A stretch of 64,000 nt of DNA from JAJZRV01 sp027442615 (GCA_027442615.1 DAIBBI010000029.1:62001-126000); one strand, 5' to 3'; positions 32,595 to 42,203 are shown, counted from the first letter of the stretch. Notes: generated by a model from the sequence alone, not told the origin. A program made the numbers and translations.

Positions 32595-33719
32595 TTAAAT
32601 GACCTCGAGATCTGCTTGCAGGGCTCCTGCAGATTTCATGGACTGCAGGATTGACAGAAGGTCCTGGGGGGTGGCCCCGACTCCATTGAGCGCCTTGACC
32701 ACTTCGTTGAGGGAGACCCCTTTCTTCAACATGATGAGCCCTCCCTTGTCGGCCTTGATGTCAACGTTGGCCTGCCCCGTGACGACTGTTTGGCCTTCGG
32801 ACAATGGATTGGGCTGACTCACGGTATTTTCAGTGCTGATCACCACCGTTAAATTTCCGTGGGCCACGGCGCACTCGTCCAGCGTGACATTCTGGTTCAT
32901 GACCACCGAGCCCGTGCGCGCGTTGATAATGACCCGAGCTTCAACCTGCCCGGCTTCCACCTGCAGGCTTTCGATTCTGGAAATGAATTCGACGCGGGCA
33001 CTGCCCTCTGGCGCGTGAACCTGGATGGTGCGCCCGTCCAGTGCGGTGGCGATGGTTTTGGCAGGAGAGATTTCCCGGTTGATGGTTTCAGCAATGCGCG
33101 TGGCGGTGGTGAAGTCGGTACTGTTCAACTCGAGATTGAGAAACTCACCCTGGCCCAGAGTCATGGCCACAGCCCGTTCCACGGTGGCCCCGCTCGGCAC
33201 GCGTCCAACGCTCAGGTGATTGACGACCACCTTGGAGCCTTTTGCGCCGGCGCCAATGCCGCCCACCAGCAGGTTGCCCTGGGCCATGGCGTAAATCTGC
33301 CCGTCGGCGCCCTTGAGGGGCGTCATCAACAGCGTTCCGCCCACCAGGCTGTTGGCGTTGCCAATGGATGAAACAGTCACGTCAATGGCCTGGCCAGGAC
33401 GGGCAAAAGGCGGCAGGGTTGCCGTGACCATCACCGCAGCCACATTTTTCAGCATGGTCTGCAAAACGCTGGCAGGAGGCACATTGACCCCCATCTGGGT
33501 CAACATGTTGACGATGCTCTGGATGGTGAATGGAGTTTGTGTCGTCATGTCGCCACTCCCATCCAGGCCCACCACCAGACCATAACCAATCAATTGATTG
33601 TCCCGTACCCCCTGGATGCTGGACAGGTCCTTGATGCGCTTGGCGTCAACTGAAAAGGGCAATGAAACCAGAAGCGCCATCAGAATCAGTTTGAGCAGGG
33701 TATTCATGGTCTTTAACAT
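32595..33719 (-). CDS. flgI: Flagellar P-ring protein FlgI
   Basis: FlgI forms the periplasmic bushing ring. A signal peptide covers about residues 1-26 (LILMALLVSLPFSVDA). The mature part begins KRIKDLSSIQGVRDNQLIGY, the family hallmark, and continues with GLVVGLDGSGD and the C-terminal LNEVVKALNGVGATPQDLL. The length of 374 aa is usual. ATG 33719 lies four bases after the flgH stop; ATG 33707 is an alternative. Confidence 0.97.
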   Translation of the reverse strand: MLKTMNTLLKLILMALLVSLPFSVDAKRIKDLSSIQGVRDNQLIGYGLVVGLDGSGDMTTQTPFTIQSIVNMLTQMGVNVPPASVLQTMLKNVAAVMVTATLPPFARPGQAIDVTVSSIGNANSLVGGTLLMTPLKGADGQIYAMAQGNLLVGGIGAGAKGSKVVVNHLSVGRVPSGATVERAVAMTLGQGEFLNLELNSTDFTTATRIAETINREISPAKTIATALDGRTIQVHAPEGSARVEFISRIESLQVEAGQVEARVIINARTGSVVMNQNVTLDECAVAHGNLTVVISTENTVSQPNPLSEGQTVVTGQANVDIKADKGGLIMLKKGVSLNEVVKALNGVGATPQDLLSILQSMKSAGALQADLEVI

Positions 33720-33723
33720 GAGA

Positions 33724-34401
33724 TCAAAAAGGCATGGCCGAGAGAAAAAAACGACTCAGCATGCTCATGACGGCAGCCTTGTCGATGTTGGCGTTGCCGC
33801 CCTTGTATTCGATCCGGGCGTCAGCCACCTGGGTGGACAGGACGGTATTGCCGGTTTGGACGAAGACCGGGTTGACTACCCCCGACAGACGGATGTATTC
33901 GTCCACCTGATTGATCGACACCAGCTTTTCGCCGCTGACCACCAGGTTGCCGTTGGGCAACACATCAATGACCGTGGCTGTAATCGAGCCGGTCAGGAAA
34001 TTACTGCCAGAACTATCTCCCGTATTGGCCAATTTATTGGCCGAGCTTGCTGACACCGCAAGACCGTCGAGTACATGCTTGGCATTGACGGTGGCGCTTG
34101 GAAAATTGGAACTGATGGTGGTGGCATGATTGGCGTCGCTGCCGTTCTTCTCGACGGCCGAACTGTTTTCGAGGATGGCAATGGTCAGCGTATCCCCCAC
34201 ATTCCGTGCGCGCACATCTTCAAACAGGGGGTGCTGGTTGACGCCATTCTGGAAAATGGAGCCGTCGGCGCGCGGTGCGGCCTGCGAGGATGCCGGACGC
34301 GCACTGAGAGGCTGGTTGATATGAGAGGAGGGGGCGGTGCCACAGCCGCTCAGAGCCAACAAGGCCCATACGGTAAAGGCCCGTTTGGACAGGCTACTCA
34401 T
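33724..34401 (-). CDS. flgH: Flagellar L-ring lipoprotein FlgH
   Basis: FlgH forms the outer-membrane bushing ring. The N terminus MSSLSKRAFTVWALLALSGC holds a lipobox (LSGC, modified Cys20). The mature protein has DGSIFQNGVNQHPLFEDVRA and GDTLTIAILENSSA, then a C-terminal IEYKGGNANIDKAAVMSMLS region. It is 225 aa, a normal length. It shows that the host has an outer membrane. Confidence 0.97.
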   Translation of the reverse strand: MSSLSKRAFTVWALLALSGCGTAPSSHINQPLSARPASSQAAPRADGSIFQNGVNQHPLFEDVRARNVGDTLTIAILENSSAVEKNGSDANHATTISSNFPSATVNAKHVLDGLAVSASSANKLANTGDSSGSNFLTGSITATVIDVLPNGNLVVSGEKLVSINQVDEYIRLSGVVNPVFVQTGNTVLSTQVADARIEYKGGNANIDKAAVMSMLSRFFLSAMPF

Positions 34402-34413
34402 GATGTCCCTTTT

Positions 34414-35199
34414 TCATCGCATTTGCGCCAGATACTGCAGCATCTGACCCGAAGTTGTGATGGACTGCGAATTGATTTCGTAGGCGCGTTGGGTCTCGAT
34501 CATGTTGACCATTTCTTCCACCACGTTTACGTTGGATGTTTCCACATAACCCTGGTTCAGGATGCCCGTTCCATTGAGGCCGGGCGTGCTGAGGTTGGGG
34601 GGGCCGGAGGACTGGGTTTGTGCGTACAAATTCTCTCCCAGGCTTTGCAGATTGGTGGCGTTTACGAAGGTGGCCAGTTGCAGCGAGCCGATCTGGAGCG
34701 GGGTCACCACTCCGGCTTGGGTGGCGGATACGGTACCATCACGGCCGATGGTCAGGCTGGTGGAATTGAGGGGAACAGTGATGGCAGGCTGCACCATATA
34801 ACCACCCGAAGTGACCAGGTTGCCCTGGTTGTCCGTCTGGAATGAACCGTCCCGGGTATAGGCGGTGGTGCCGTCGGGCATCAGCACCTGAAAAAAGCCG
34901 TTGCCATTGATGGCCACATCCAGATTGTTGCCGGTTTGCTGCAGGTTCCCCTGGGTCTGGATCCGCTCCGCCGCAACTGGGCGTACGCCCGTACCCAGCT
35001 GCATGCCTGAGGGGTACATGGTTTGTTGTGAAGATTGTGCGCCTGGCTGGTTGATGGTTTGATACAACAAATCCTGGAACACTGCCCTGGATTTTTTGAA
35101 ACCGTTGGTGCTGACGTTGGCGAGATTATTGGAAATCACGTCCATCTGGGTTTGCTGTGCTTCCAGCCCGGTTTTCGAAATCCACAAAGATCGTTGCAT
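34414..35199 (-). CDS. flgG: Distal rod protein FlgG
   Basis: FlgG builds the distal rod. The family start MQRSLWISKTGLEAQQTQMD, then DVISNNLANVSTNGFKKSRA, and the end NVVEEMVNMIETQRAYEINS are present. The 261-aa length is standard. AAGGGA at 35207-35212 serves the ATG. It lies between flgF and flgH. Confidence 0.97.
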   Translation of the reverse strand: MQRSLWISKTGLEAQQTQMDVISNNLANVSTNGFKKSRAVFQDLLYQTINQPGAQSSQQTMYPSGMQLGTGVRPVAAERIQTQGNLQQTGNNLDVAINGNGFFQVLMPDGTTAYTRDGSFQTDNQGNLVTSGGYMVQPAITVPLNSTSLTIGRDGTVSATQAGVVTPLQIGSLQLATFVNATNLQSLGENLYAQTQSSGPPNLSTPGLNGTGILNQGYVETSNVNVVEEMVNMIETQRAYEINSQSITTSGQMLQYLAQMR

Positions 35200-35232
35200 T
35201 CCTCAAAGTCCCTTTTCAAGAAGATCGGCGTT

Positions 35233-35994
35233 TTATCCGGTAATGCTCAGGAGCTGGCTGGCCTGCTGGGCATCGTCCGAAGCGGTTTTCAACATTTGCA
35301 TGTGCATTTCAAACTGTCTTGAAATGGAAATCATGTCCACCATGGCGCCAATGGCGCTGACGTTGCTGGACTCAAGGCTGCCCGGGGTGATCGTGACATT
35401 GGCATCAGGGGCGGCCGGTTTGCCGCCCTGGGTGCGAAATAATCCATCCTGACCGCGCACCAACTGGCTTTCAGGGGGGTTGACCAGCTTCAGGCGGCCC
35501 ACTGTCGTGACTTGCGAGGGCAGCCCTCCGGAAGGCACGGTGGATAGGGTGCCGTCTGCTGAAACCGTGATTTCCGAATCCGGGGGAATGGTGATCTGCC
35601 CCGGGGGGCCGGGTTGGCCCGTATCGTCGATGACGGGATTACCCGCACGCGTTTGCAGGATTCCGTTCAGGGAAACCTGCAGATTGCCGTCCCGGGTGTA
35701 GCCCTCGCTTCCATCAGGAAGCAGCACTGCAATCCAGCCCTTGCCGTTGAGGCCCACATCCAGCTGGCGCCCCGTGTGTTGCACGGGAGCCGGGGTATAG
35801 TCGTAGCCAACGGTGGAGTTCACCACAAAGGTTCGCGTGGGCAAACCTTCCCCCACCAGGGGCACGGCCCGGAATGCATCGATGGTGCTGCGGTATCCCG
35901 TGGTGCTGGTGTTGGCCAGATTGGAGGACAGCGAAGCCTGGCGCTCCATGATGTGCGACGCGCCCGTCATTGCCGTGTAGATCAGTCGGTCCAT
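35233..35994 (-). CDS. flgF: Proximal rod protein FlgF
   Basis: FlgF is part of the proximal rod. It reads MDRLIYTAMTGASHIMERQA, then SSNLANTSTTGYRSTIDAFR, with the C-terminal NVSAIGAMVDMISISRQFEM. It has 253 aa, a standard length. It is followed by flgG after 33 bases. Confidence 0.97.
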   Translation of the reverse strand: MDRLIYTAMTGASHIMERQASLSSNLANTSTTGYRSTIDAFRAVPLVGEGLPTRTFVVNSTVGYDYTPAPVQHTGRQLDVGLNGKGWIAVLLPDGSEGYTRDGNLQVSLNGILQTRAGNPVIDDTGQPGPPGQITIPPDSEITVSADGTLSTVPSGGLPSQVTTVGRLKLVNPPESQLVRGQDGLFRTQGGKPAAPDANVTITPGSLESSNVSAIGAMVDMISISRQFEMHMQMLKTASDDAQQASQLLSITG

Positions 35995-36011
35995 GGGGTT
36001 CCAGGAATTCG

Positions 36012-37301
36012 TTAACGCAGGTTGACCAGCGTCTGCTGAATCTGGTCTTCGGTTTTAATGGTTTGGGCATTTGCCTGATAATTGCGTTGCGCCGTGATGA
36101 GGTTGACCAGTTCAGCCGTCAGGTCCACGTTGGAGGCTTCGGTTGCCCCGGACTGGATGACGCCCAGGCTTCCCGTTGCAGGAGCACCCACCAGCGCCGC
36201 ACCAGAAGCCGTCGTTTCGGTCCACTGGTTATTGCCTTGCGACTGCAGGCCTTGAGGATCGGCAAAGTTGGCCAGTACGATCTGCCCCAGGTTTTTGGAC
36301 TGTCCGTTGGAGTAGGTGCCCTGGATGATGCCGTTGGGGCCTGTGTTAAAACCGCTCAGTTGTCCCGAGGTATAGCCATTCTGGGTGAGCTGGTTGACTC
36401 CGAAGGATGCGCCATACTGGGTCGAGGGTGAAAAATCGAGCACCAGGCTCAAGGGGTTGGCGCCGGGGGTCACGGAAGTCGGAACCGTGGCATTGATCTG
36501 GCCGAGTTTCAGGGTTCCGGCTGCGGGAGGGTACACCATCGTGCCCGAAGCGTTGAAGCCCAGTTGGCCCAAGGCTGGTGCAGGGCTGCCAGGTACGGCG
36601 GTGCCATCCACCGTGAGGTAGGCGTTCCAGGTCGTTGCTGCAGTGCCGGCAGCAAGCGCGGGAGGCGTGGTGCTGGCACTGGCCAGCGCAAAATACATCG
36701 TGGCCACGTGGCTGTTGCCCAGACTGTCATAGACGGTCATCGAGGTGGAGTTGTTGAACGAAGTCGGGTCCGTGGGACTGAAGGTGCCCGCTGTGGGTAC
36801 CGTGGAACTCGAATCCAGGTTGAGGCCCACGGTGGCGGTGCTGGTGGCACTCGGGCTTAAGTTGGCAGTGGGAATGGTGAGGGGCACGGGTGTGGCGGCA
36901 ACGATGTTGCCCGAACTGCTGGCCTGGTAACCGGTCAGTTGAAGCCCTTGGGCATTGACGAGGTTTCCGTTTTTGTCGAGCTGGAACTGGCCATCGCGGG
37001 TGTAGGAGATGGTGCCGTTCTGGCTCATGCGGTAAAACCCCTGGCCGTTGATGGCCATGTCCAGCGGGCTATTGGAAGCAGTGATGTTGCCCTGGGAGAA
37101 CTGCTGCGCAATCGCGGACAGCTTGGTACCGATTCCGGTTTGGCTGGCGCCCGAACCATTCAGGGACGCAGCGTAAACATCCGAGAACTCGGCAGTGGAT
37201 GCCTTGAACCCCACCGTGTTGGCGTTGGCGATATTGTTGCCAATGGCATCCAGTTGGCTGGTAGCCCCATCAAGACCGCTTAAACCTTGTTGAAATCCCA
37301 T
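36012..37301 (-). CDS. flgE: Flagellar hook protein FlgE
   Basis: FlgE is the hook subunit. The N terminus has GFQQGLSGLDGATSQLDAIG and NNIANANTVGFKASTAEFSD. The C terminus ends VDLTAELVNLITAQRNYQAN and AQTIKTEDQIQQTLVNLR. The central D1/D2 part is Ala/Thr/Gly-rich with TMTVYDSLGNSHVATMYF. The length of 429 aa is near enteric FlgE (403). CGGAG lies before the ATG. Confidence 0.97.
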   Translation of the reverse strand: MGFQQGLSGLDGATSQLDAIGNNIANANTVGFKASTAEFSDVYAASLNGSGASQTGIGTKLSAIAQQFSQGNITASNSPLDMAINGQGFYRMSQNGTISYTRDGQFQLDKNGNLVNAQGLQLTGYQASSSGNIVAATPVPLTIPTANLSPSATSTATVGLNLDSSSTVPTAGTFSPTDPTSFNNSTSMTVYDSLGNSHVATMYFALASASTTPPALAAGTAATTWNAYLTVDGTAVPGSPAPALGQLGFNASGTMVYPPAAGTLKLGQINATVPTSVTPGANPLSLVLDFSPSTQYGASFGVNQLTQNGYTSGQLSGFNTGPNGIIQGTYSNGQSKNLGQIVLANFADPQGLQSQGNNQWTETTASGAALVGAPATGSLGVIQSGATEASNVDLTAELVNLITAQRNYQANAQTIKTEDQIQQTLVNLR

Positions 37302-37315
37302 GTTTTTCTCCGTTC

Positions 37316-38032
37316 TTACTTGATCATGACAACTGACGACAGTGCGACCATGCCCAACTGTCCGACACTCAGGGAAGGTGACGCACCGGCCGCGCCCATC
37401 GTGACTGAATCAACCGTGCCATAGGACAGGGTGGTGGCCGGGACGCTATTGCCAGCCTGGGTTGCCGTAGCGACAAGGTGGTAGGTGCCCGCCGCTGCGC
37501 TCGATCCCGAGTCGGTCTTGCCGTCCCATGTAAAAGGAATGGCGCCCGCCTTTTGGGCACCCAACTGCAGGGTTCGCACCGTGTTGCCGCTGCCATCCTG
37601 GATTTTCACCACCAGGCCATCCACGGGCTGGCTGAGCTGAACCCCGGCAACGGCAGGGGTGCCAGCCGTGAGGTTGATGCTGGAGCCAGGGATCAGCACG
37701 TTGTGGCCGATCAGGCTGGTGGCTGCGGACATGGACTGACTCGTCCCCATGCTGGTGCTCAAAGCCTGCAGGGTCGAGTTGAGCGTATTGATCCCGTCCA
37801 CGGTGCTGATTTGTGCCAACTGCGAGGTCATCTGCGAGCTGTCCATCGGGTTCATGGGATCCTGGTTCTGCAGTTGCGCGACGAGTAGCGTCATGAAACT
37901 GTTCTGTAGGCCGGCGGCGCTCGTGCTGGAGCCGGTTCCCGTGCTGCCGTTGCTGGCCAGGGAACTGTTGGCGCTGTTGAGCGAGGCAATCAGGTTTGCA
38001 GCAGGATTCACGTTTTGCGTGGAGGTAACCAT
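37316..38032 (-). CDS. flgD: Hook cap / scaffolding protein FlgD
   Basis: FlgD caps the growing hook. The conserved N-terminal block FMTLLVAQLQNQDPMNPMDS, then SQMTSQLAQISTVDGINTLN, is clear. The C-terminal half has the FlgD Tudor-like and FLN-like folds (VDGLVVKIQDGSGNTVRTLQ and IPFTWDGKTDSGSSAAAGTY). Length is 238 aa. Confidence 0.96.
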   Translation of the reverse strand: MVTSTQNVNPAANLIASLNSANSSLASNGSTGTGSSTSAAGLQNSFMTLLVAQLQNQDPMNPMDSSQMTSQLAQISTVDGINTLNSTLQALSTSMGTSQSMSAATSLIGHNVLIPGSSINLTAGTPAVAGVQLSQPVDGLVVKIQDGSGNTVRTLQLGAQKAGAIPFTWDGKTDSGSSAAAGTYHLVATATQAGNSVPATTLSYGTVDSVTMGAAGASPSLSVGQLGMVALSSVVMIK

Positions 38033-38043
38033 GGTAGCTAGTC

Positions 38044-38448
38044 CTATTGTCCGATGGTGAGGGTTTTGAGGAGCATTGCATTGGAAGTGTTCATGACATC
38101 CACATTGTTTTGATACGAACGGGAAGCCGAAATCATGTTGACCATCTCCTCGATGACGTTGACGTTGGGCATCGTGACATAACCGTCCTTGTTGGCCAGC
38201 GGGTTGGATGGGTCGTAAACCGTTTTCATTGGAGTGGGGTCGTTCACCACGGCGTTGACCCTCACCGCAGTCCCGGATTGGCCCTCGAGGGGGACGGCTC
38301 TGAACACCACCTGCTTGGCGCGGTAAGGCTGGCCATCGGCGCTGGTGGTGCTGTCGGCGTTGGCAAGATTGCTGGCAACGACGTTAAGCCGCTCGGACTG
38401 GGCGGTCATTGCGGAACCGGCTATGTTGAATATGCTGAAGAGTGACAT
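38044..38448 (-). CDS. flgC: Proximal rod protein FlgC
   Basis: A 134-aa rod protein with MSLFSIFNIAGSAMTAQSER, then LNVVASNLANADSTTSADGQ, and the end VNVIEEMVNMISASRSYQNN. ATG 38448 matches family starts; a TTG at 38457 would overlap flgB. It begins five bases after the flgB stop. Confidence 0.96.
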   Translation of the reverse strand: MSLFSIFNIAGSAMTAQSERLNVVASNLANADSTTSADGQPYRAKQVVFRAVPLEGQSGTAVRVNAVVNDPTPMKTVYDPSNPLANKDGYVTMPNVNVIEEMVNMISASRSYQNNVDVMNTSNAMLLKTLTIGQ

Positions 38449-38453
38449 GACGA

Positions 38454-38861
38454 TCAAAAAGACTGCAAGGCTGACAGGACATCTTTGACCTGTTGGCCGA
38501 CGAATTTCAGGCTGGCTTCATAACGGACGGTATTTTCGGCGAACTGTGCGCGTTCTTCGTCCATGTTCACCGTATTTCCGTCCGCGCTGGGTTGCAATAC
38601 AGTGCGATACAGCACGGGCGAGCCCAGCACGCTATCTTCCGCAGCCCCGCTCAGATGCTGGGCTGCCGAAGTGGCCATGGAAAGCTGGGTTGAATTCTTG
38701 CCCAGGGCCCCTTGCATCGCGCTGGCAAAGTCGACGTCACGGGCAAGGTAGTTGGGGGTGTCTGCATTGGCGATATTGGAGGCAATCAGCGATTGGCGGG
38801 CTTCCCGCAGCTGTAATGCGGTTTGCTGGAACTGAAACGCCTGGTCGATTTGACTGGTCAT
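38454..38861 (-). CDS. flgB: Proximal rod protein FlgB
   Basis: This rod protein heads the flgBCDEFGHIJ operon. It reads FQFQQTALQLREARQSLIAS and NIANADTPNYLARDVDFASA; the end has RAQFAENTVRYEASLKFVGQ. The length of 135 aa is normal. No clear Shine-Dalgarno is seen. Confidence 0.96.
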   Translation of the reverse strand: MTSQIDQAFQFQQTALQLREARQSLIASNIANADTPNYLARDVDFASAMQGALGKNSTQLSMATSAAQHLSGAAEDSVLGSPVLYRTVLQPSADGNTVNMDEERAQFAENTVRYEASLKFVGQQVKDVLSALQSF

Positions 38862-38999
38862 ATGGAAGTGATGTCTGATTCCGTGTTGGCGGAGCTTGAG
38901 TTCATGATAAGGAACGCAAGGGAATGGTCATCACCAGATTAAGGGCAGGATAAGGGCTCAATTCTCTCCTTAAAACGCTTCCCTTGACGGGAGTGGCGG
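38862..38999. promoter_or_regulatory. Divergent regulatory region between flgB and flgA
   Basis: It must hold the flgB operon promoter and probably the flgA promoter. Neither a spaced sigma-28 match nor a convincing sigma-54 pair was found. Two AAGGGC/TAAGGG motifs recur near 38940-38957. Confidence 0.4.
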
Positions 39000-39704
39000 A
39001 TGACAATGGTCGCCATGAAAACAGCGCGAATGTTCCTGATTCTGCTGGCGTGGACGCAGGCGGCAGTTGCCGCGCCGCAACAAGATCGCCAGGCGATTGC
39101 CGAGCTCGTGACCCGTTTCGCGCAGGATGAGACCCGATCCTTTCCCGGTACGGCATCCATCCAGGTGGACGCCCTCGATCCACGCCTGAATCTTGCTGCC
39201 TGCGCCTCCCCGGAGGCCTTCATCCCGCCGGGAGGTCATTTGCTGGGAAGGGGCACGGTGGGCGTCCGTTGCCTCAGGACGGCGGAGGGCCCGGGCTGGA
39301 CGGTGTATGTCCCGGTCCAGGTCACCATTCGTACCACCCTGCTGGTGGCACGAAAACCGCTGCCTGCCGAGAAAGTGATCACCGCCGACGATATCATCGA
39401 GCAGAGCGGGGAGGCGACCCGACCTGACCTCTTTACCAGTTCAGCCCAGGTGCTGGGCAAAGTGGTCAAGCAGGGCGTGAGTGCCGGACAGGTCCTGAGA
39501 CAGGACATGGTGCGCGATGTTTTCACGATCAGGCAAGGGCAGACCGTTCAGGTGGTCGTCGAAGGCAAGGGGTTCAAGGTGAGTACCGAGGGACAGGCCA
39601 TGAACAATGCCGCAGAAGGACAAAGCGTTCAGATTCGAACCGCTTCCGGACGCATGATTTCCGGCACGGCCGGAGGAGAGGGCGTCGTGAGGGTCAGTCC
39701 TTAG
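39000..39704 (+). CDS. flgA: P-ring assembly chaperone FlgA
   Basis: FlgA is the periplasmic chaperone for P-ring assembly. The N terminus is a signal peptide (FLILLAWTQAAVAA). The C-terminal SAF-like domain covers about 105-230 (LLVARKPLPAEKVITADDII, KVVKQGVSAGQVLRQDMV, QTVQVVVEGKGFKVSTEGQA). The 234-aa length is standard. GGGAG lies before ATG 39000; internal ATGs at 39006 and 39015 are alternatives. Its stop overlaps that of the convergent PLP gene. Confidence 0.95.
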   Translation: MTMVAMKTARMFLILLAWTQAAVAAPQQDRQAIAELVTRFAQDETRSFPGTASIQVDALDPRLNLAACASPEAFIPPGGHLLGRGTVGVRCLRTAEGPGWTVYVPVQVTIRTTLLVARKPLPAEKVITADDIIEQSGEATRPDLFTSSAQVLGKVVKQGVSAGQVLRQDMVRDVFTIRQGQTVQVVVEGKGFKVSTEGQAMNNAAEGQSVQIRTASGRMISGTAGGEGVVRVSP

Positions 39705-41056
39705 GAATTTACTTTTGCCGCGAGCAGTGCCGCTTTGTCCAGTACGGCGCAAGCCTCGTGGATTGCCTGTTGCCCGCTTTCCTTTCCGTTTTGAAGTGCC
39801 CCGGTGACAAGGCGGGCACTGGCGCATAAACGCAGTGCGCTGACCGGTGTGCCGTTTCGGGTGCCGCAGGTCACGGGTTGTCCCAGGCGGCCGCGCAGGG
39901 GGGATGCTTCAACTTCGGGTAGCAATCGAAAGACCTTCAGGGTGTCCTCGTGGTTTAAAGGGGTCAGACCTCGCGGGGTGGGTCGGAAGAGCAGGAATGG
40001 AAAAATCGTCTGAACGCAATCCCAGTCGTTGCCGTCCGCAAGCGGTAAACGCACCAGAGGCAGGACGGGAAGCGCTTCCAGCAGGGGATGTTCTGCGATA
40101 TGACGCCCGACGGCCCCAGAAAAATGTTGCAGAAACGCCCTGATTTCATTCCCGGGGAGGGTGCTGAAACTGCGTAACGCATGCAGGGCGGCTTCCCAGC
40201 GCAACAACAGTCCTGCGTGAATGGCTTTGGAAGCGTCGTGAGAGGAGCGTTTTGCCTGGGGCCGCCCCAAAAGCTGCGGTGGAATGAACAGCGCCCCCGA
40301 AAAGGAAGGACCCCCCACAAATTTCGAACCGGTCAGGGCCACGGCAAAATTGCGCGCCAGATAGGCGTGCAAGGTGGCATGGGAAAGCCGGAATTGACAC
40401 GCATCCACCAAAACCGTGACGCGTTCCGGCGCATGATGCTGGAGCTGATCCACGCAGGCCACGCTCGGGGCAATCAAACCGCTTTTTGAAACGTCGGTGA
40501 GAATGAGCAGCACGGGCCGCTCTGCGGCCAGGGCCGAGAGCGTCAGCGAGACGACTTCTGCATCGATGGCTGCCGAAGGTCTTGGCTGTCCGTCAGGTTC
40601 GCGAATGTTGACGGCAATGACGTGCCCACGGTGGCCGGTTGCCAGCGCCGCTGGCACTCCGCTTCCCGATTCGGCGGGTTCCACCATGACGATGAGCGGT
40701 TCGCTATCGGTGGCATAAATGCTTTGCACGGCGATGCGATGGGCATCGGTTCCGGAGGGGGTGAGCGTGATTTCAATGCCGGAGTCTCTGGGCAGGCCGC
40801 ACAGTTCCGCCAATTCCTGACGTATCCTCTGCGCTTCATCGGCGATGCTGTGGTCCAGGAGTTTGACCCGAAGCGCCTCTGCCGCCGCAAATCCCCCGGG
40901 CGAGACTACAGATGCGGTGCAGGAGCCAAAGTCCAGCAAGGCGGGATCTGGAAACGGCGCGCATCCATAAGGGTTTTTGTGATGTGGCGGGGCGGCTTCG
41001 ATTCGAGCGTCACCCCCTTGCGTCAGCAGCAGGCTGGTTTCACTCAACGGGTGCAT
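39701..41056 (-). CDS. PLP-dependent enzyme of aminotransferase fold, substrate unknown
   Basis: This 451-aa protein has a fold-type I PLP pattern. Lys245 in TGSKFVGGPSFSGALF is the likely Schiff-base lysine. Asp218 in VDACQF, 27 residues earlier, is the likely pyridine-nitrogen partner, and LTPSGTDAHRIAVQ looks like the phosphate-binding turn. The nearest shape is the cysteine desulfurase/decarboxylase side of the fold. The reaction cannot be named. ATG 41056 overlaps the ATP-grasp gene by 17 bases; a longer reading to 41176 lies in that gene's shadow and is rejected. It is the last gene of the six-gene operon and converges on flgA with overlapping stops. Confidence 0.8.
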   Translation of the reverse strand: MHPLSETSLLLTQGGDARIEAAPPHHKNPYGCAPFPDPALLDFGSCTASVVSPGGFAAAEALRVKLLDHSIADEAQRIRQELAELCGLPRDSGIEITLTPSGTDAHRIAVQSIYATDSEPLIVMVEPAESGSGVPAALATGHRGHVIAVNIREPDGQPRPSAAIDAEVVSLTLSALAAERPVLLILTDVSKSGLIAPSVACVDQLQHHAPERVTVLVDACQFRLSHATLHAYLARNFAVALTGSKFVGGPSFSGALFIPPQLLGRPQAKRSSHDASKAIHAGLLLRWEAALHALRSFSTLPGNEIRAFLQHFSGAVGRHIAEHPLLEALPVLPLVRLPLADGNDWDCVQTIFPFLLFRPTPRGLTPLNHEDTLKVFRLLPEVEASPLRGRLGQPVTCGTRNGTPVSALRLCASARLVTGALQNGKESGQQAIHEACAVLDKAALLAAKVNS

Positions 41057-42203
41057 GCCTGGTCCGCTCCAGCAAGGCCCTGAATGCCGTAAACACCTTA
41101 TGCATTTGCGGCTGCTTGTAAGGAAAGAGGTCCACGGGGTCCATGGCGTGAACCACGGCACTGCTGTCCACTTCAAAAACCAGCAGCTGACCCTCCCTCG
41201 TTTCGGCGCAATCCATCACGAGATACTCCAGACCCAGCCGTTCGTGGACGCTGCGCAGGGCATGTCGATGCCGGTGTGCAAAATCGTGGTCGAAGTTGGC
41301 CATGAAGCGCGCTTCTTCCTCACGCTTCATGGGAGACTCGGTCATGCCCCCATTGAGGTAATGAATCATCCAGTGGTCTGACAGCGCCATATGACTGGCA
41401 TAGGGCAGGCCGTCGATCAGGACCACACGGTATTTGCGAAACAGGCCGTCCGCGCTGCGATAGTCCACGAATGGCGTCACGTAGAACTCGGGCTCGGGCT
41501 GGGACGCCAGATACTGCTCAAGGTCCTGGGGCGTATCAGCCTTGACGAGTCCCTTGCCGGCATGTGAATCAATGGGGCGAACGATCACTGGAAACCCCGC
41601 TTGCGTGAGGTCTTCGCGTTTGACCCGCCTGGCCCTGGGCATGGCCAGCCCTGGTGCGTCGGACAACAATGCGCTGGATTCATTGCGGGACAGTCTGAGA
41701 ATGCGGTCAGGAGCATTCAGCAGCGGGCGCGGCCAGACCTTGGTCAGGTCGGACAGCGCACGCAGCAGGGCCTGGCTTTGGTCAGCCTCTCCGACCGCAA
41801 CAAATGCCACATCGTGATCCGGCAGCGTGGGCGGAAATGGAAGTCCGGGCGAGAGGAAGAGCAGCGTCAGCTCGATGTCGGAGTCCTGCACCAGAAATTC
41901 CAGCGGCGTGTTGGCGTTCAGGGCGCCGGGGGTCATCAGTGCCAGCAGGCGAACGGCCGGTTCCCTTGTGGCGGGTAAGGTGTAGATTTGCCGCAGCTGC
42001 AGGGCCTGGCGCTGAACGTCGAGCGCGATGTCGTGACTGCCCTTGAGGTGCAGGATAATGGATAAGTCCAGCAACGCTTCCGCGCCATCTACCGTGGGAC
42101 CTTGCCCCACGCGTTCGATCAACTGGTTCCCCAGCGGGGTGAGATCAGTGCCTCGAAAGGCCTGGGTCATGAGTGCTGCAAGCCCCTGGAACCCCGGGTT
42201 CAT
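41040..42203 (-). CDS. ATP-grasp ligase-like protein
   Basis: The 387-aa protein has a helical N-terminal domain (about 1-180) followed by an ATP-grasp module. FPVIVRPIDSHAGKGLVKAD near 200-220 is the glycine-rich nucleotide loop. LEYLVMDCAETREGQLLVFE and VDSSAVVHAMDPVDLFPYKQ near the C terminus hold the acidic metal-binding part. ATP-grasp enzymes join a carboxylate to an amine or thiol through acyl phosphate. No carrier-protein gene is adjacent. It is coupled to the decarboxylase by a 4-bp ATGA overlap and overlaps the next PLP gene by 17 bases. The product is unknown. Confidence 0.82.
   Translation of the reverse strand: MNPGFQGLAALMTQAFRGTDLTPLGNQLIERVGQGPTVDGAEALLDLSIILHLKGSHDIALDVQRQALQLRQIYTLPATREPAVRLLALMTPGALNANTPLEFLVQDSDIELTLLFLSPGLPFPPTLPDHDVAFVAVGEADQSQALLRALSDLTKVWPRPLLNAPDRILRLSRNESSALLSDAPGLAMPRARRVKREDLTQAGFPVIVRPIDSHAGKGLVKADTPQDLEQYLASQPEPEFYVTPFVDYRSADGLFRKYRVVLIDGLPYASHMALSDHWMIHYLNGGMTESPMKREEEARFMANFDHDFAHRHRHALRSVHERLGLEYLVMDCAETREGQLLVFEVDSSAVVHAMDPVDLFPYKQPQMHKVFTAFRALLERTRHAPVE

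Noticed and set aside
41057..41176. 40-residue extension of the last PLP enzyme of the operon
   Set aside because: It lies inside the ATP-grasp gene in another frame and reads as Trp/Pro-rich shadow sequence.
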